Of a stretch of 64,000 nt of DNA, positions 1 to 11,351 are shown piece after piece (the first letter of the stretch is position 1; the number at the start of each line of letters is the position of its first letter). The DNA is from Spinacia oleracea (Eukaryota > Streptophyta > Magnoliopsida > Caryophyllales > Amaranthaceae), in the NCBI RefSeq assembly GCF_020520425.1, contig NC_079487.1:126378385-126442384 (forward strand), written 5' to 3'. A program made the position numbers and the translations under genes. The notes under the pieces were generated by a model. That model was not told the origin of the DNA. It saw nothing but the letters and a program-made list of their open reading frames with translations, and made no database searches.

Positions 1-160
1 AGTATTTGTTCTTATCAGTTTAATATCTGATACGTGGACCAATGGTCCACAACGATATTAAATTTATTTTTTAAGGGAGAAGTCCCATCACAGTAGCTTG
101 CTGCTGGGGTCTTCAAGCGTCGCCCATGCGTTGCACTATTGCATGGGCCTGGCGCACCCC
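1..160 (+). ncRNA. U2: U2 snRNA gene, 5' end cut by window edge
   Basis: The sequence matches plant U2 from about nucleotide 36 to the 3' end, including the stem around TGGTCCA, the Sm-type stretch in ATTTATTTTTTAAGGG and the terminal GCGCACCCC. It differs from the copy at 1953 by only a few bases. U2 pairs with the intron branch site in the spliceosome. The first 35 or so bases and the promoter lie left of the window, so activity cannot be judged. A U6 relic follows 788 bp downstream. Confidence 0.93.
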
Positions 161-948
161 ACTAATTCTATATCAATATTCTTATAAAATAGTTGTATTT
201 TACAGGACATGAAATTTCTACTGATATATCTTAATTTTTACAGAATAGTACTTCATCTTAAATTTGTTAAGTTCAAGGGACTGTTTTCAGAAGCTTCTGT
301 TCTTTCCCATGTTTGATTATTTACAAGAGTATACTTTTATAGATTGTATTTGCAATGTTTTATGGCTCCAAATGAAAAAACTAGATGTCTTATTAATTAT
401 GGGAAGTTTTATGTTTAAGATGGTTTTCGTTTAGTAAACATATCATAACCAAGTCAATATTTGGAATCAAGTAAGTTAACTAGAAGTAAACATTTTGATG
501 ACATAATTCTAAAGAACTCTTTATCTAACTCTTTATCTTATACTCGTAATTACGTTGTTGAGGAAATTTTAGGCCCCTTTAGAAGGTTCAGTTCCACATT
601 TCTACTCCCATCACAAAATTCTATTTAAACTTAGCAATTTGTAATTTTATGATTTTTTCAAAGCGTTCAATTGCATCTTTTGTTATATCTATTTCTGGTT
701 ATTACATACATTTACAAATCAGCAAAAAAGAACAAAACCGGTATTACAGTTGTATAAAAATTTCAGTGGATAAATCCAACACGATGCTGTTGGTGTTCTT
801 ACTGTGAATAATACCTGTTCGATTTTTATTATTGTTAGGTTGTAGATCTTGTGTGCTTGCAGAATTGAGTACATTTGCATCAATATATCTTAATATTTCA
901 GCCCCATATTGGTTAGTTTTATTTATATTGTCACACTCATCAAAGTAT

Positions 949-1045
949 TCTCTCTTTGGAGACATCTGATAAATTTGGAACAGTACGGAGAAGGTAGCAT
1001 GGCCCCCAAGCAAGAATGACACGCTCGCGAGAAATGGTCCGTTTA
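949..1045 (+). pseudogene. U6 snRNA pseudogene
   Basis: It is recognisable as U6 from the 5' hairpin (CTCTTTGGAGAC), ACATCTGATAAA, a broken TAGCATGGCCCC and GAGAAATGGTCC at the end. The ACAGAG-box region reads ACGGAG, there are small deletions, and no T-run terminator follows. A TATA-like ATTTATATT sits at 920-928. The flank back to about 660 is clearly related to the flank of the U6 relic at 6464, so both come from one duplicated block. Confidence 0.85.
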
Positions 1046-1248
1046 TTCCTGTATGCAAACGTTTTAATTCGCCAATAATACAAAAGTTATATCACTTTTC
1101 TAACTGTGCTGCTAATTATGCAAAGACATCTATTGAGAGAATGAACTCACGAGTAGTAAGTGGTTAAGTGGTTGATTTATTGTTTTTTATTCAATTCTCT
1201 CTTAAACACCAAAAACTGGTGTTTGATAAATATTCTCTTAGGCAGTAT

Positions 1249-1400
1249 GGAGTTTTATAAACAGTTTTGAAGCTCATTGTTAGGTGTGTGTGCGCGCAAC
1301 CAATTGTACTCAATTGTACGTGAGAGCGTCCAACTTGTGTAATGTATCATTTTGATTAGAGTAATATTCTGTGCATGCTCTGCTGAGGGATTTCGAAGAA
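1249..1400. repeat. Segment duplicated at 10289-10405
   Basis: GGAGTTTTATAAA, GAAGCTCATTGT, GTAATATTCTGTGCATG and TGAGGGATTT occur in the same order here and at 10289-10405, with indels between. It is a diverged duplication inside the snRNA district. I recognise no gene or transposon in it. Confidence 0.7.
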
Positions 1401-1877
1401 CTCTGTTGATAAATTGATTTCCTAGCTTCTACGTTACTCTTACCTCTGTGAATAATCAGACGACTCCACGTAGCATAGGAAGACCAATTCATTCATTTAA
1501 GTTCGCATGTGGGTAATGGGTTCATAATGAAACTTTCAGAACCTTTGTTGAGTATAAACCAAGGACTAAGACTCTAAGAGGATACCCTAGTAAATATGTT
1601 TGGTTTTAATTTTAAAGGGAGAGGGAGGGGAGGAAGCAGGAAGGAGTTGGCTTGCTAATTCTTTCCAGTTCAATTCCATTCCCCCAATTTATAACAAGGT
1701 AGAATAGATCCTGATTTCTCCTTTCCTTCCCTAAATTCTTCATCCAAAATCCACTTCATATCTTCATCTGTCATTGTAGTGTTGTTGATTGCCATTTTCA
1801 GAACATGATGCCAAGAAGATAATACTTGTTGCTTCTGCCTTGCATCAGTACATCATGGGAAATCCTCTACAGTTAGT

Positions 1878-1928
1878 TACCCACATTTGCAGGTCAAATA
1901 AAGGGTTGAAATGACCAGAAAATAAATA
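1878..1928 (+). promoter_or_regulatory. U2 promoter: USE-like element and TATA
   Basis: TTACCCACATT (1878-1888) resembles the plant snRNA upstream element RTCCCACATCG, and AAATAAATA (1920-1928) is a TATA-like box about 25-33 bp before the U2 start at 1953. The 31-bp gap fits the wider spacing known for Pol II snRNA genes in plants. Confidence 0.65.
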
Positions 1929-1952
1929 GAGGTATGTGAAACTATACAAATC

Positions 1953-2148
1953 ATACCTTTCTCGGCCTTTTGGCTAAGATCAAGTGTAGTATCTGTTCTT
2001 ATCAGTTTAATATCTGATACGTGGGCCAATGGTCCACAACGATATTAAATTTATTTTTTAAGGGGGAAGTCCCACCACAATAGCTTGCTACTGGGGTCTT
2101 CAAGCGTCGCCTATGCGTTGCACTATTGCACGGGCCTGGCGCACCCCA
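1953..2148 (+). ncRNA. U2: U2 snRNA gene, apparently intact
   Basis: Full-length plant U2 of about 196 nt, starting ATACCTTTCTCGGCC and ending GGCGCACCCC. The branch-site-pairing GTAGTA is present, as is the Sm-site stretch ATTTATTTTTTAAGG. U2 snRNA forms the U2 snRNP that selects the branch adenosine. A promoter lies upstream at 1878-1928 and a good 3' box downstream at 2146-2163. Of the copies here it has the best full set of parts, so it is a likely active gene. A U6 relic follows 818 bp downstream. Confidence 0.97.
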
Positions 2149-2163
2149 CTAATCGTAGTTCAA
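2146..2163 (+). terminator. snRNA 3' box after U2
   Basis: CACTAATCGTAGTTCAA fits the plant Pol II snRNA 3'-end signal CA(N)3-9AGTNNAA exactly and overlaps the U2 3' end. Confidence 0.7.
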
Positions 2164-2966
2164 AATTAAGGATTATGGTTTTGTTCATTCTAATCCTCTT
2201 GTACAGATAAAACTATGAATTGGTCACAGATGAATTGTAGTTTTAATTTTTATGCCCTTGTTTAATGTTTGAATTTTAAAAGACTTAATGAGTAATTCAC
2301 CTCAAAAGGTAAAACTTTAAAATTCCTCACTTTGGCTCCTCAAAATGCTGTATTAGGCTAATTTTGATGCTGAATATAGGACAATGTGATGCCTAAGCCG
2401 AGTCCGTTATTATTTACATGACATGGAATTTGTGTAATCAGAATGACATCTATTGTAGATGCGGAGACTATCATATTGTCTAATTGCAAGGATGACATGA
2501 TCTGAAGGATTTCAAGCAATATGTTGTTGAATCTGGTCTGGCATCTAATACGGAAAACGTTGGGTCTTTCTTCCCGCAAATTATAGCGATTGCTAATAGG
2601 GGTGAAGTCTTTTACTAAATTTTCTTTTACTCTGATGGTTTACTTATAAGATTGATTGCATTTAAAGCTGTAATTATAATAAATGAATGAATGATTCGGA
2701 GTATTTTATTTTATTCTGGTGATTATCTTTTAGAGAAAATGAAGGTGGTTATACAGAGTTGTAAATCCTTTTGCATTATACATACTGTAATATTTTCAAG
2801 TATGTTACCATGCGAGCTAGAGAAAGTTAACTCTTGCTTGTTATTATTAGACCGTAAACCCGAGTATTGTATGACGGATTTTCTTATTTTTTTGTTTGAC
2901 TGAATGTGGCTTGTTGGAGGTCTAATGTGAATGCTTGAAGATTGTTTCTAGCTTCCTTATAAGTTT

Positions 2967-3076
2967 GTCTCTTCGGAGACATCTGATAAAATTGGAACGA
3001 TATAGAGGAGATTAGCATGGCCACTGAGCAAGGGTGACACATTGACACGCACAAATCGAAATGTAGTCCAATTTTT
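2967..3076 (+). pseudogene. U6 snRNA copy with small insertion
   Basis: Starts GTCTCTTCGGAGACATCTGA and keeps most of U6, but ACAGAG reads ATAGAG, the 3' part has a short insertion that repeats GACAC, and the 3' end is altered (GAAATGTAGTCC). A T-run follows. No clear upstream element is seen at the expected place, and the TATA-like CTTATAAG is too close to the start. It is probably non-functional. Confidence 0.85.
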
Positions 3077-3651
3077 TTGTCCTTTTTTTTAAAACTTGTT
3101 TTTCACCTTTGTGCCCTCTCTAGCATATGGATGCTTTTATTGGTTCCATGTGATATACAAGTAACTGACATTGGTTTTATGGCCGCTGACCGCTGTAATG
3201 ATAGAAGATGAATGGTTTATTTTATTAGCTATGACTTTTCTCTATGCTCGTAATGATGCCTTTTTATCGATGGTGTGTCCCCTATACTCCTATACTCCTA
3301 TAGGCCTATCTTCATATCTATCCAATGATTTTCCAAGGACGGACATGTAAACCCTATTTTGTTCTTGTTATTCGGTTTATCAGCAATCATGAGAAAACTG
3401 TTTTCCATGTAAATTTGTTTCATGTGCATTTTCTGCTTAAACCTCTTAACTTCTATTGACTGCAGTTGTACTGAAGATTTATTGAAGAGAATGAAGCTAG
3501 GAGCAAGAAAGAAATGGATGATAAAAAGTGCCTCGGAGCTTTTTAAGTGCCAATGATTGTTTGGTCCAGTATTTGAAGTTGAGAAATACTGCCACTGTGC
3601 ACCTCAATTACTTAATATCTAAAGGCTCTAACCATTTAATTAGGAAATGGA

Positions 3652-3738
3652 GTGGGGCCTCACGAACACAGGTCCCCACAGTAACAAATTATGACATACA
3701 CTCTCGTGGTTATGGGAGACGTTCGGTTAGACAGGTGA
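3652..3738 (-). pseudogene. U1 snRNA 3' fragment
   Basis: On the minus strand this is the 3' half of U1: the region with CATAATTTGT (Sm site) and the terminal hairpin, diverged from the two full U1 copies. The 5' half with the splice-site-pairing sequence is absent. It is a truncated relic about 200 bp before a diverged plus-strand U2. Confidence 0.8.
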
Positions 3739-3945
3739 GTCTCCTGAAGTACAAGGTCATTTGCTGAATTATTCAGAATTCCTATTACATTTGAGTTTTG
3801 CTGTAGTCTGATTTCCTATGACGTTAAGAGTTTGGTTGGATTCGAGTTCCTGCGTCATTATAGTTTTTCTGTTGAAAGTTCGAACTTATGTTGTCCCACC
3901 CAAGAGGCCCAGACAGGGAATGATGGTTTGTAACTTAGGGAACTC

Positions 3946-4119
3946 ATACCTTGCTCGGCCTTTTGGCTAAGATCAAGGGTAGTAACTCTTTCTATCAGTT
4001 TAATATCCGATCGTGGGTCACTGACTCAGAATGATAATTCATTTCTTAGGAAAGGATTTCCACCACAAATCCTCAAGTGTCGCCATGCTTTGTACTACTT
4101 TACAGGCCTGGCAGGCCCC
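3946..4119 (+). pseudogene. Diverged U2 snRNA copy
   Basis: Starts ATACCTTGCTCGGCC and keeps TTGGCTAAGATCAAGGGTAG and the end of the molecule (GGCCTGGCAGGCCCCA), but has many substitutions, deletions, and a weakened Sm stretch (ATTTCTTAGG). GTCCCACCCA at 3893 resembles an upstream element but lies too close to the start. Probably a pseudogene; a diverged variant U2 cannot be fully excluded. Confidence 0.85.
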
Positions 4120-5440
4120 ACCAAATCATTATTCAAAACATATTTGATTAGGATAATATGATGCCTAATGAGTATATGAGTATGACTATTGTGTTTATCT
4201 ATTCCTGTAATAGAATGGGATGACAGGATGCTTGATGAGAAAAGGTTTCCGTTACAGTTTCCTTGACTTAAATTTCAACTACATCAAGTATAAGATAATA
4301 TTGATTCCACAAAAACATAGAGAGGCTAATGATTTCACCCTGAGTGCTACTAGTGGCAACATATATGAAGGTCAAAAGTCAGGATTAGGAGGGTGTCCCA
4401 AGTCTACTATCTTATTAACAGGGTGAAGTCATTGGATTCTTAATCTTGAGCTTTAATTTAGTAATGGAAACATCTTTAATCTACTATCAGCCTCTGTTTT
4501 TCTCTTTTGGGCCATCTGACATGTCTATCAGTTAAAATTTGAATTGTTGTGTTACGACTGAAAAGCTTAGCAACTTGAAAGCAAATTACTCCAATGTTTT
4601 AGGCATAAAGTGTAGTAAGTCTTGAAACCCTGGTAAAGGCAGAAGCTGAGTTCGCCCAGATTTGATTGACTGCAAACTTCCTCTTTGGATGGATAAAACT
4701 AGTTTTTCCTTCTAATATTGTGGGCCATTGCCATCGTTATAACTATTTATACAGCTAATCTTGTTAACTATAGGATAATGGTATATCTAAGCTGAAGAAT
4801 CCATTATGGTATTGGTGCTGTTGTTTTATATTCTTCGTTTTATTTTTAGAAATTTATTCTCAAGTATATTATTAAAGTACCTTTGCATTGATTTATTGAG
4901 AATAGAATAGAATTCTCCAGTTTAATGCCTACTTGTTCTATGTAATGAATTACTGATTTTTTAAACCACTAACTCAATCTATGTTGTTTATTGAATTGGT
5001 TTCAGATTTCAAAGCCTCTAGCTTGTTGTCTCTTACATATTTCGTGAGATCATTGTCTGAAATGTTAGGAGAATTCACATGGTATTTGAAACACTGAAAA
5101 TGTTATATCAACATTTCGGGCTCGTTGTTCATTCTTTTACTTTCGCTTGCTCTTTTACAGGGCCAAGCAACAACTGTCCAACTACAACCCTTATCAAGGC
5201 AATATGTGGAGGTTCCAATGTAAGCACCCTTACTTTTAAGTGTGATTTATGTGTGATATACCTTTCTCCATTTGTGACTGTGTAGCCTTACCCTTAAAAA
5301 CTATGTATGTGCGATAAGCCTTGCTCCATTTTTTCTCCAAATCCACAAGATTCCATGACCTCTGGCTCTGTTGTTAATACAATATTTTATCCATATACTG
5401 CAGACCTAAGAATAATAATGATAATGAGTTCCTCAAGTTT
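4120..5440. other. Spacer, no gene recognised
   Basis: AT-rich spacer between two U2 copies. No U6 relic is found at the roughly 800-bp position where the other U2 copies have one, and only short chance reading frames occur. Confidence 0.5.
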
Positions 5441-5446
5441 TGTGGA

Positions 5447-5498
5447 GTACCACATTGAACTTTACGAGGAGAATGCTGTAACTACAGGAAATAAAAAG
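5447..5498 (+). promoter_or_regulatory. U2 promoter: USE-like element and TATA
   Basis: GTACCACATTG (5447-5457) and AATAAAAAG (about 5489-5498) stand in the same relative places as in the 1953 copy, with a 31-bp gap and the TATA about 25-33 bp before the U2 start. Confidence 0.6.
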
Positions 5499-5521
5499 AG
5501 AGAATTGACACTAAACAAATC

Positions 5522-5717
5522 ATACCTTTCTCGGCCTTTTGGCTAAGATCAAGTGTAGTATCTGTTCTTATCAGTTTAATATCTGATACGTGGACCAATG
5601 GTCCACAACGATATTAAATTTATTTCTTAAGGGGAAAGTCCCATCACAGTAGCTTGCTATTGGGGTCTTCATGCGTCGCCCATGCGTTGCACTACTGCAC
5701 GGGCCTGGCGCACCCCA
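5522..5717 (+). ncRNA. U2: U2 snRNA gene, apparently intact
   Basis: A second full-length U2 (ATACCTTTCTCGGCC to GGCGCACCCC), nearly identical to the 1953 copy, with GTAGTA branch-site pairing and an intact Sm stretch. A promoter-like pair is present upstream. The 3' flank (CACTAATCCAATGTCAAG) matches the 3' box less well than at 1953. A decayed U6 follows 746 bp downstream, in a block whose flanks resemble the 1-1045 block. Confidence 0.95.
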
Positions 5718-6463
5718 CTAATCCAATGTCAAGATTCACTTGATAAAACATTGTGGTTTTTTTGAATTAAGGGTATTTCTGTTTAAGGTTTAATAAGTGT
5801 TATGTACCGTACAAGTCACTCTCAAACTTCAAGGACCTTTATGCCAGTGCAATGTTTAGATCCCAAGAGTAGAGCTGTACTTTGTATCTTAAATATGTTT
5901 AGAAAATGGCCCTATTTCAGAAGTTCCTTTTTGTACATGTTTGAGTTGGTTCTTGTTTCATGTTTTGAGAACAATTGTGATTTTGATTCATCATTTTAAC
6001 TTTTTTCCCCTTTGCCTAAACAGGTCAAAGGTGAAGACCTCCAGTGCTTGAAATTACCAAGTCGTTTATAGAGAGGTGACCTTTTTTTTTTCAAAATTTG
6101 ATGGTTAAATGAAGATTCAAGATGCTTATGTTGCTATATCTATTATTAATGATGATAAACTCATTTACATTTTATAGTGATTTTTCGACGAGTTCAATTG
6201 ATATATCTGTTATGCTTATGACATTCATTTACAATCTGCAAAAAACAAATCCGGAATGCCGGAAGTTGAATTTTTCAGTTGATGATCCATCACGATCTTG
6301 TTAGTATACATATTGTAAATCTTTAATACCTTTCGGTTTTATGATTGGTAGGTTGTAGCCTTGTAGGTCTTATGTGCTTGCACAATTGAGTACATTATCA
6401 GTATATCTTACATACAAGTATAAAATGATATTCTTTATATTGTTATGCACTCACCATAGTATT

Positions 6464-6558
6464 GTCTCTTCGGAGACATCTGATAAAATTTGAATGATAT
6501 AGAGAAGATTAGCATGGCTCTTACGCGATGACACACACAAATCGAGAAATAGTCCAAA
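6464..6558 (+). pseudogene. U6 snRNA pseudogene
   Basis: The 5' hairpin and ACATCTGATAAAATTTGAA are kept, but the middle has lost several bases (GCTCTTACGCGATGACAC), ACAGAG reads ATAGAG, and no T-run follows the 3' end (AGTCCAAACCC). CTTTATATTG at 6433 is a TATA remnant. The upstream flank is homologous to that of the 949 copy. Confidence 0.85.
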
Positions 6559-7480
6559 CCCTTGCCTAAAAATGAATTTTCCAACTCTTTGCTGGTGTTT
6601 AGTTTATTTGGTTTCCTGGCTGGTTATTTGTTTTTCTTTCTCTAATCTGAGTTCTTCATTTATTCATTCTTAATAGACATGAACAGTTCTGTTACTATTC
6701 TAGACATAAAAAAGGACTTTGGTGATTTTAGTCTCTTGACTTCTTTTGTTCTGCTAAAACATTATAGACTGCTGCAAGGTGATTTCCTTCTACACTTGTA
6801 CTGCAAACTGCTTATTACCCTGATAAGCAATTGAGTCAATGGAAGTCATAATAAATATCTGATGTATCAAAACTCTGCTTAGTTTGGGGGTAATTGTTTA
6901 CTTTTCCCACTTTTAACAAGAGCCTTCTGTTCCTTCTCCCAAAACAATGTTTCACTCCCAATAGTAGTAGTAGTAGCACACAGTAGCCGGTAGTCATTAT
7001 TTACATTTGGATTGATGTAGAAAGACATTTACTCCGTTGTTAACTTCAATATATACTTCGTTTGTTCACAAACAGTAGTCAGATCGACTCACATGTATAA
7101 TTTAGGTCGTCTGGAAAAAGTTGTCCCATGTTTAAAAATAGATTATGTTTGCAATTGATTTAAAATGGAATGATGGGGAAGTATGAAAGTGACCAGTTTT
7201 GTATCAATATTTTTTGAGTAAAACCATGTCATGTGCATAATGATGTAAAGAGTGTTATTGTGAATAATAAGTTAAATTGTGGTAATGTGATGTACTCTTT
7301 GAAAAAATTGATTCTAGTTAGTTTTCTTTTATGAACCTATGGAAATGTTTAAAAAACATATTTGGCACAAATGGAAATATGAAGTGTGTTCAAATGGAAG
7401 TAAACCAAAAAAGGAAAATGGGTTTAAAGAAAAGTAACTTTTTCTATACTATTTTCTACAGAAAACCTTTTTCTATGCTA

Positions 7481-8065
7481 CTCCCTCCGTATTTATTTAA
7501 GGGATACACTTGCCTTTTCCGACCGTATTTATTTAAGAGATACACTTGCCATTTTTAGTAATTTGTCAACCCCACCATCTAATTAAATAATCTATCTAAT
7601 ACTTCCTCCATTTTTTTATTATTGCACCATTTTCCTTATTCGGAAGTTGCATATTAATTGCACCATTTCCTTTTTTAGTAAGTTTATCCCATGAAATGAC
7701 ATTTCTATCCTTATATGTGTGGTGGGGACCAAACCCCACTTGTTCTTTACATCAAAACTTGTACTAAGTCACATGGGTATTTTTGTCAATCTCTCACCTT
7801 TTACCTCATTTCTTAATTCTTGTGCCCAATGTAGATGGTGCAATAATAAAAAAATGGAGGAAGTATATCTTATGTCCCACCACCTTATTAAACAACTAAT
7901 TTTAGAACTACATCCCACCCCCACCCCCTAAAATGTCATGGTCCCCACTTGTTTTACCTATTTAAATATCAACCCAACCCCACTTGTTTTATTACTTTAT
8001 TTCATTCAATTCTTTTTCTTAATACCTGTGCCCGGCCAAGTGTATCTCTTTAATAAATACGGGAG
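7481..8065. mobile_element. Stowaway-type MITE, host of a nested MITE
   Basis: Left end CTCCCTCCGTATTTATTTAA and right end TAAATACGGGAG are inverted copies in the Stowaway style. The left side has a TA; the right side reads TT. The element is interrupted by a second MITE at 7602-7863. No coding capacity. Confidence 0.75.
7602..7863. mobile_element. Stowaway-type MITE nested in another
   Basis: Terminal inverted repeats CTTCCTCCATTTTTTTATT and its reverse complement at the right end, flanked by TA on both sides (7600-7601 and 7864-7865). It splits the older element at 7481-8065. Confidence 0.75.
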
Positions 8066-8147
8066 TTTTGATATTGAGTTTTGACCTCCTGAACAGTCCC
8101 ACCAGACAATTTGGTATTTTCAATAGCTTAGTTGATAATAAGAGAAA

Positions 8148-8163
8148 TTTGCATTAGACTTGC
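8148..8163 (-). terminator. snRNA 3' box after U5
   Basis: On the minus strand CAGCAAGTCTAA fits CA(N)3-9AGTNNAA just beyond the U5 3' hairpin. Confidence 0.6.
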
Positions 8164-8164
8164 T

Positions 8165-8291
8165 GGAAGCTCCTCTAAAGGAACTCCCTCCAAAAATAAA
8201 CGTATGCCACTAAATGCAGCGAGCACACGGTATTCTTTAGTAAAAGGCGAAAGAATAGTTCGCTTTGTGCTCACTGCGTGGCTGCGTGAGT
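8165..8291 (-). ncRNA. U5: U5 snRNA gene
   Basis: The minus strand carries the hallmark U5 loop 1, CGCCTTTTACTAAAG, on a long stem (GCAGTGAGCAC pairing with GTGCTCGCTGC), then an Sm site ATTTTTGGAG and a 3' hairpin GGGAGTTCCT/AGGAGCTTCC. U5 loop 1 aligns the exons in splicing. Ends are approximate. Upstream at 8313-8362 lie a TATA and an upstream element, and a 3' box follows, so this is a likely active gene. The 5' end (about 8291) is set from TATA distance. Confidence 0.93.
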
Positions 8292-8312
8292 TATGTAAGA
8301 AATGGCTGAAGG

Positions 8313-8362
8313 TATTTATATTGCAGTCCAAGATTGGACCTTCTTTCTTATTGATGTGGGAC
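8313..8362 (-). promoter_or_regulatory. U5 promoter: USE and TATA
   Basis: Minus strand GTCCCACATCA (8352-8362) matches RTCCCACATCG in ten of eleven positions; ATATAAATA (8313-8321) is the TATA, about 22-30 bp before the U5 start. The 30-bp gap is wider than the 26 bp seen at the U6 gene at 12347, as expected for Pol II. Confidence 0.85.
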
Positions 8363-8974
8363 TGTTGAATCTGAACTTTTTGGTTGTACATTTGAGTTTT
8401 TCAGCAGAATAAAAACTTTAATTGTAGACAAGGAGATTACTTTGGCCCTCTGGACAGCAAGGCTGCAAGAGTAAATTCATTCTACTTGAATGACAGTTTT
8501 TCCAATCTTTAAAGGCTCTCAGTACGCAGCCTTACCCTCTTTTTTTTTCGTGAAGAGGTTGTTTAACCCGTGACCTAACGGATAGCAAGTAGACTGTAGA
8601 CATTTGACCATCGCAGCATTTCACGACCTTCGTGAATAATTTACAATATTGCTTAAAATTAGACCTAAATAAAGTGGATGTGTTGTCACTATTTACAGTG
8701 TCACTTATTAATGGACCCAAATGAAGTAAGAACATTAGAAATATAAAGTCAACTACTGATTCATGTTAAAGACATCAGACTAGTGCAAGAACATCTTAAT
8801 GTACTCAAATGAAGTAAGAATAGATGAACTCGGCACCTTCTTTTTAAATACGGTCTGATAAATGTTACAATTTTTATTTTTGATTGACTGATTTACTACT
8901 TTGGAATATCAGGATGGGAGAAAGTATGGAACTCAAGAGATCTAACAGTAAGTATCTTGCAATACTATGATGTA

Positions 8975-9193
8975 TTTCCTCCATTTCTATATAATTGCAA
9001 CACTTTCCTAAAATAGAAATGTCACAATAGTTGCAACACCACCTAAAATAAAAACATTTTTTACCCAAAGTTACAATTTTACACATAAGATGAATTAAGT
9101 AATGTGACTAAAGTGGTTGTGGCACCACTCAAGTACCACTTTCTTAAATACCGTGTAGAGGGCTATGTTGCAACAATAAAGAATTGGAGGAAG
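8975..9193. mobile_element. Stowaway-like MITE
   Basis: Left TTTCCTCCATTTCTATATAA and right TTGGAGGAAG are imperfect inverted ends, each followed inward by TTGCAAC/GTTGCAA, with flanking TA on both sides. No coding capacity. Confidence 0.6.
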
Positions 9194-9428
9194 TACGTTC
9201 TTGTTGGGTGTTTCATGTTTGATAACTGGAATAAAGGGGCAGGTATAAGGGAAATATATGTTTGTTTACGGTATAGAAAGCTACATGATGGTATCTTCAC
9301 TTCTTAGAATAATCATTATTTTCTCCATACTCTACTAATTAATTCTCTATCCCCATCCCAACCTCTTATGAAGCTTATCCGTATCCCCATTACTGAAACA
9401 CTGTTAAAGTTTAGAAAGTAGAATTAAT

Positions 9429-9588
9429 GGGGGTTGCGCGAACGCAGACCCCCACTGTCACAAATTATGACGTACACTCTTCCTCTTTGGGAAGATGTTA
9501 AGCAGGCACCCCTCCAAAATGCAATGGAGGCCACCTACCTAGGCCATGGACCTTCATGATCGCCCATTGACCCCGTCCAGGTAAGTAT
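9429..9588 (-). ncRNA. U1: U1 snRNA gene
   Basis: Minus strand begins ATACTTACCTGGACGGGG, the 5'-splice-site-pairing end of U1, followed by stem-loop 1 with GATCATGAAG, the central loops, the Sm site CATAATTTGTG and the terminal hairpin ending in GCGCAACCCCC; about 160 nt, the usual plant size. U1 snRNP recognises 5' splice sites. A TATA and an upstream element are at 9611-9662. All key parts are present, so it is a likely active gene. Confidence 0.95.
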
Positions 9589-9610
9589 GTTTGCCATTGA
9601 TGTACACTTT

Positions 9611-9662
9611 TATTTTATATATTTTTTTTCCTCTCATTTTTATAATCTTGTTTATGTGGGAC
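9611..9662 (-). promoter_or_regulatory. U1 promoter: USE and TATA
   Basis: Minus strand GTCCCACATAA (9652-9662) is a near-consensus upstream element; the A/T stretch ATATAAAATAA (9611-9621) is the TATA about 25-33 bp before the U1 start. Confidence 0.8.
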
Positions 9663-11340
9663 AATAACTAATATCATAAGACATGTTGGTATTATATCAT
9701 CAAGTATCTAAAGTTCTAAGCAGTTGAATGTGACAAATAAATAGGAAGTTCCCAATATAGTGACTATAGAGTCGTGTATCGTGTCATAATTCACCTGATA
9801 TTGGTTGATACTCGAACTGGCATATCATGTTGTCTTGCTTTCTTCCATCTGGGTGAATTTTAAATATGATTGTCAGAAATTTACCAGTCTTTCGTGATTA
9901 ATGGTAGTGAGCCAATGGCATAAAACGTGGTGTTAGGATTACAAGGCTACTATAGTGGTCCATTATGGTTCTAACAAGTACAAAATAGATTCACTGAGGT
10001 TCAAACAGTTTTTGCAACGTAAATATTTGACCCTTGCGCTGGTTCATTGTGCGGTCGGCTGGTCTCTCTGTCAAATGTGCTAATCTGAAGATACACGAGG
10101 TTTTTTTCTAATTTTGTGGATGATAGATACTAAAGTAGTTAAGTTTGTATTAAAAAATAAAAGTTAGAAGAACTATTTACTTGTATGTAATAGGAAGTCT
10201 TGTGGGTCAGTGGTTGGTTCTCGGAAGGTTAGTTGTTTAGTTTTATCATCCTACTCCGTAATAAGTTAAGGGCTTAGGAAGAATTGGAGTTTTATAAATA
10301 GGAGTTTAGAACTTAGAAGCTCATTGTAAGGGGTGTGCAAGAAACCCAATTGTGGGAGTGTCCAACCTGAGTAATATTCTGTGCATGGTTCTGGTGAGGG
10401 ATTTAGACCTTCACGTTGGAATTTGTGTGTGCTTCCCAGTATTGTTTCCTTTGCTTCCTTTAATTTCATATTTTGACTCCTAGCGTACATCACACTTGGT
10501 TAGGATCATAGTACATGGAACTGCAAAATCATGAAACGTCACAAAGTAACTTCCTCGCTTCGATGGGGTGTAAGATTATCTGATTTGTTAACCTATCAAG
10601 AACATGCTTTAGTTTGCTACTGAAAATAAAGTCATTGTGGTTATTTTTTATGGAATTGTTGAGTTTGTTCATTTGTACAGAGTTAGCACATTTGAGCTGA
10701 CAGTAAATTCTCTAGGTTGTAGATGTTATGCTTTGTTTTTGAAGAGACTTGGTATCACCTTAATTTTATTCACTGAGGTCAGCTCTTGCCTTCTGATTTT
10801 GGTGGCCTTTCTGAGAGTAGTTGAGTAGAAGTACTTAGGATTTGTGTTTGTAAAGAAAAGAGAAGAAAAGGTTGTGATTGTACAATCTTAGTTGCAGACT
10901 GACATATCTTAGGACTGGTGTAGTTTAATTCTTCAATTATTTGACACTTGGATACTCTGAACTTCTGTAGGTTTTGGCTTCTGTGACTGATACATGTAGT
11001 ACTTGTAACTGATACGCTAAGTCTTTTGCTGAAGATCAGGTATGGTTCCTTAGCAGTGGTTAGGGCTAATGTATAATATCCTAGCTTGTTTGATGATGCC
11101 TTTCTTTCTTATCTTTCAGTGTAATTTTCTCTAGGCTTGCAGGCATTATTTGCCTTTTGTTTACAATTTGACGAAATTAAGATATTTGGTTTTGAAGACA
11201 CATGATCTATGCCTTGTCGGTTGTAGCCTTATGCTTGAGAAGCCATAGGCTTAAGTAGCCATAGTTACAATAAGCTAGGTGTATTTAGGGGATAAGTCCA
11301 TTCCCCCCCTCTAACCATGGATGTAGCCAACTCTTTGTTA
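9663..11340. other. Spacer with a duplicated segment
   Basis: No gene is recognised. Positions 10289-10405 are a diverged copy of 1249-1400 (shared GGAGTTTTATAAA and GTAATATTCTGTGCATG). The rest is unremarkable AT-rich spacer. Confidence 0.5.
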
Positions 11341-11351
11341 ATTAACGAACC

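Noticed and set aside
4920-5000. A fifth U6 downstream of the diverged U2 at 3946
   Set aside because: No U6 words are found at the expected distance of about 800 bp.
8132-8391. Overlapping open frames on both strands
   Set aside because: They coincide with the U5 snRNA gene and its promoter; the RNA match explains the sequence.
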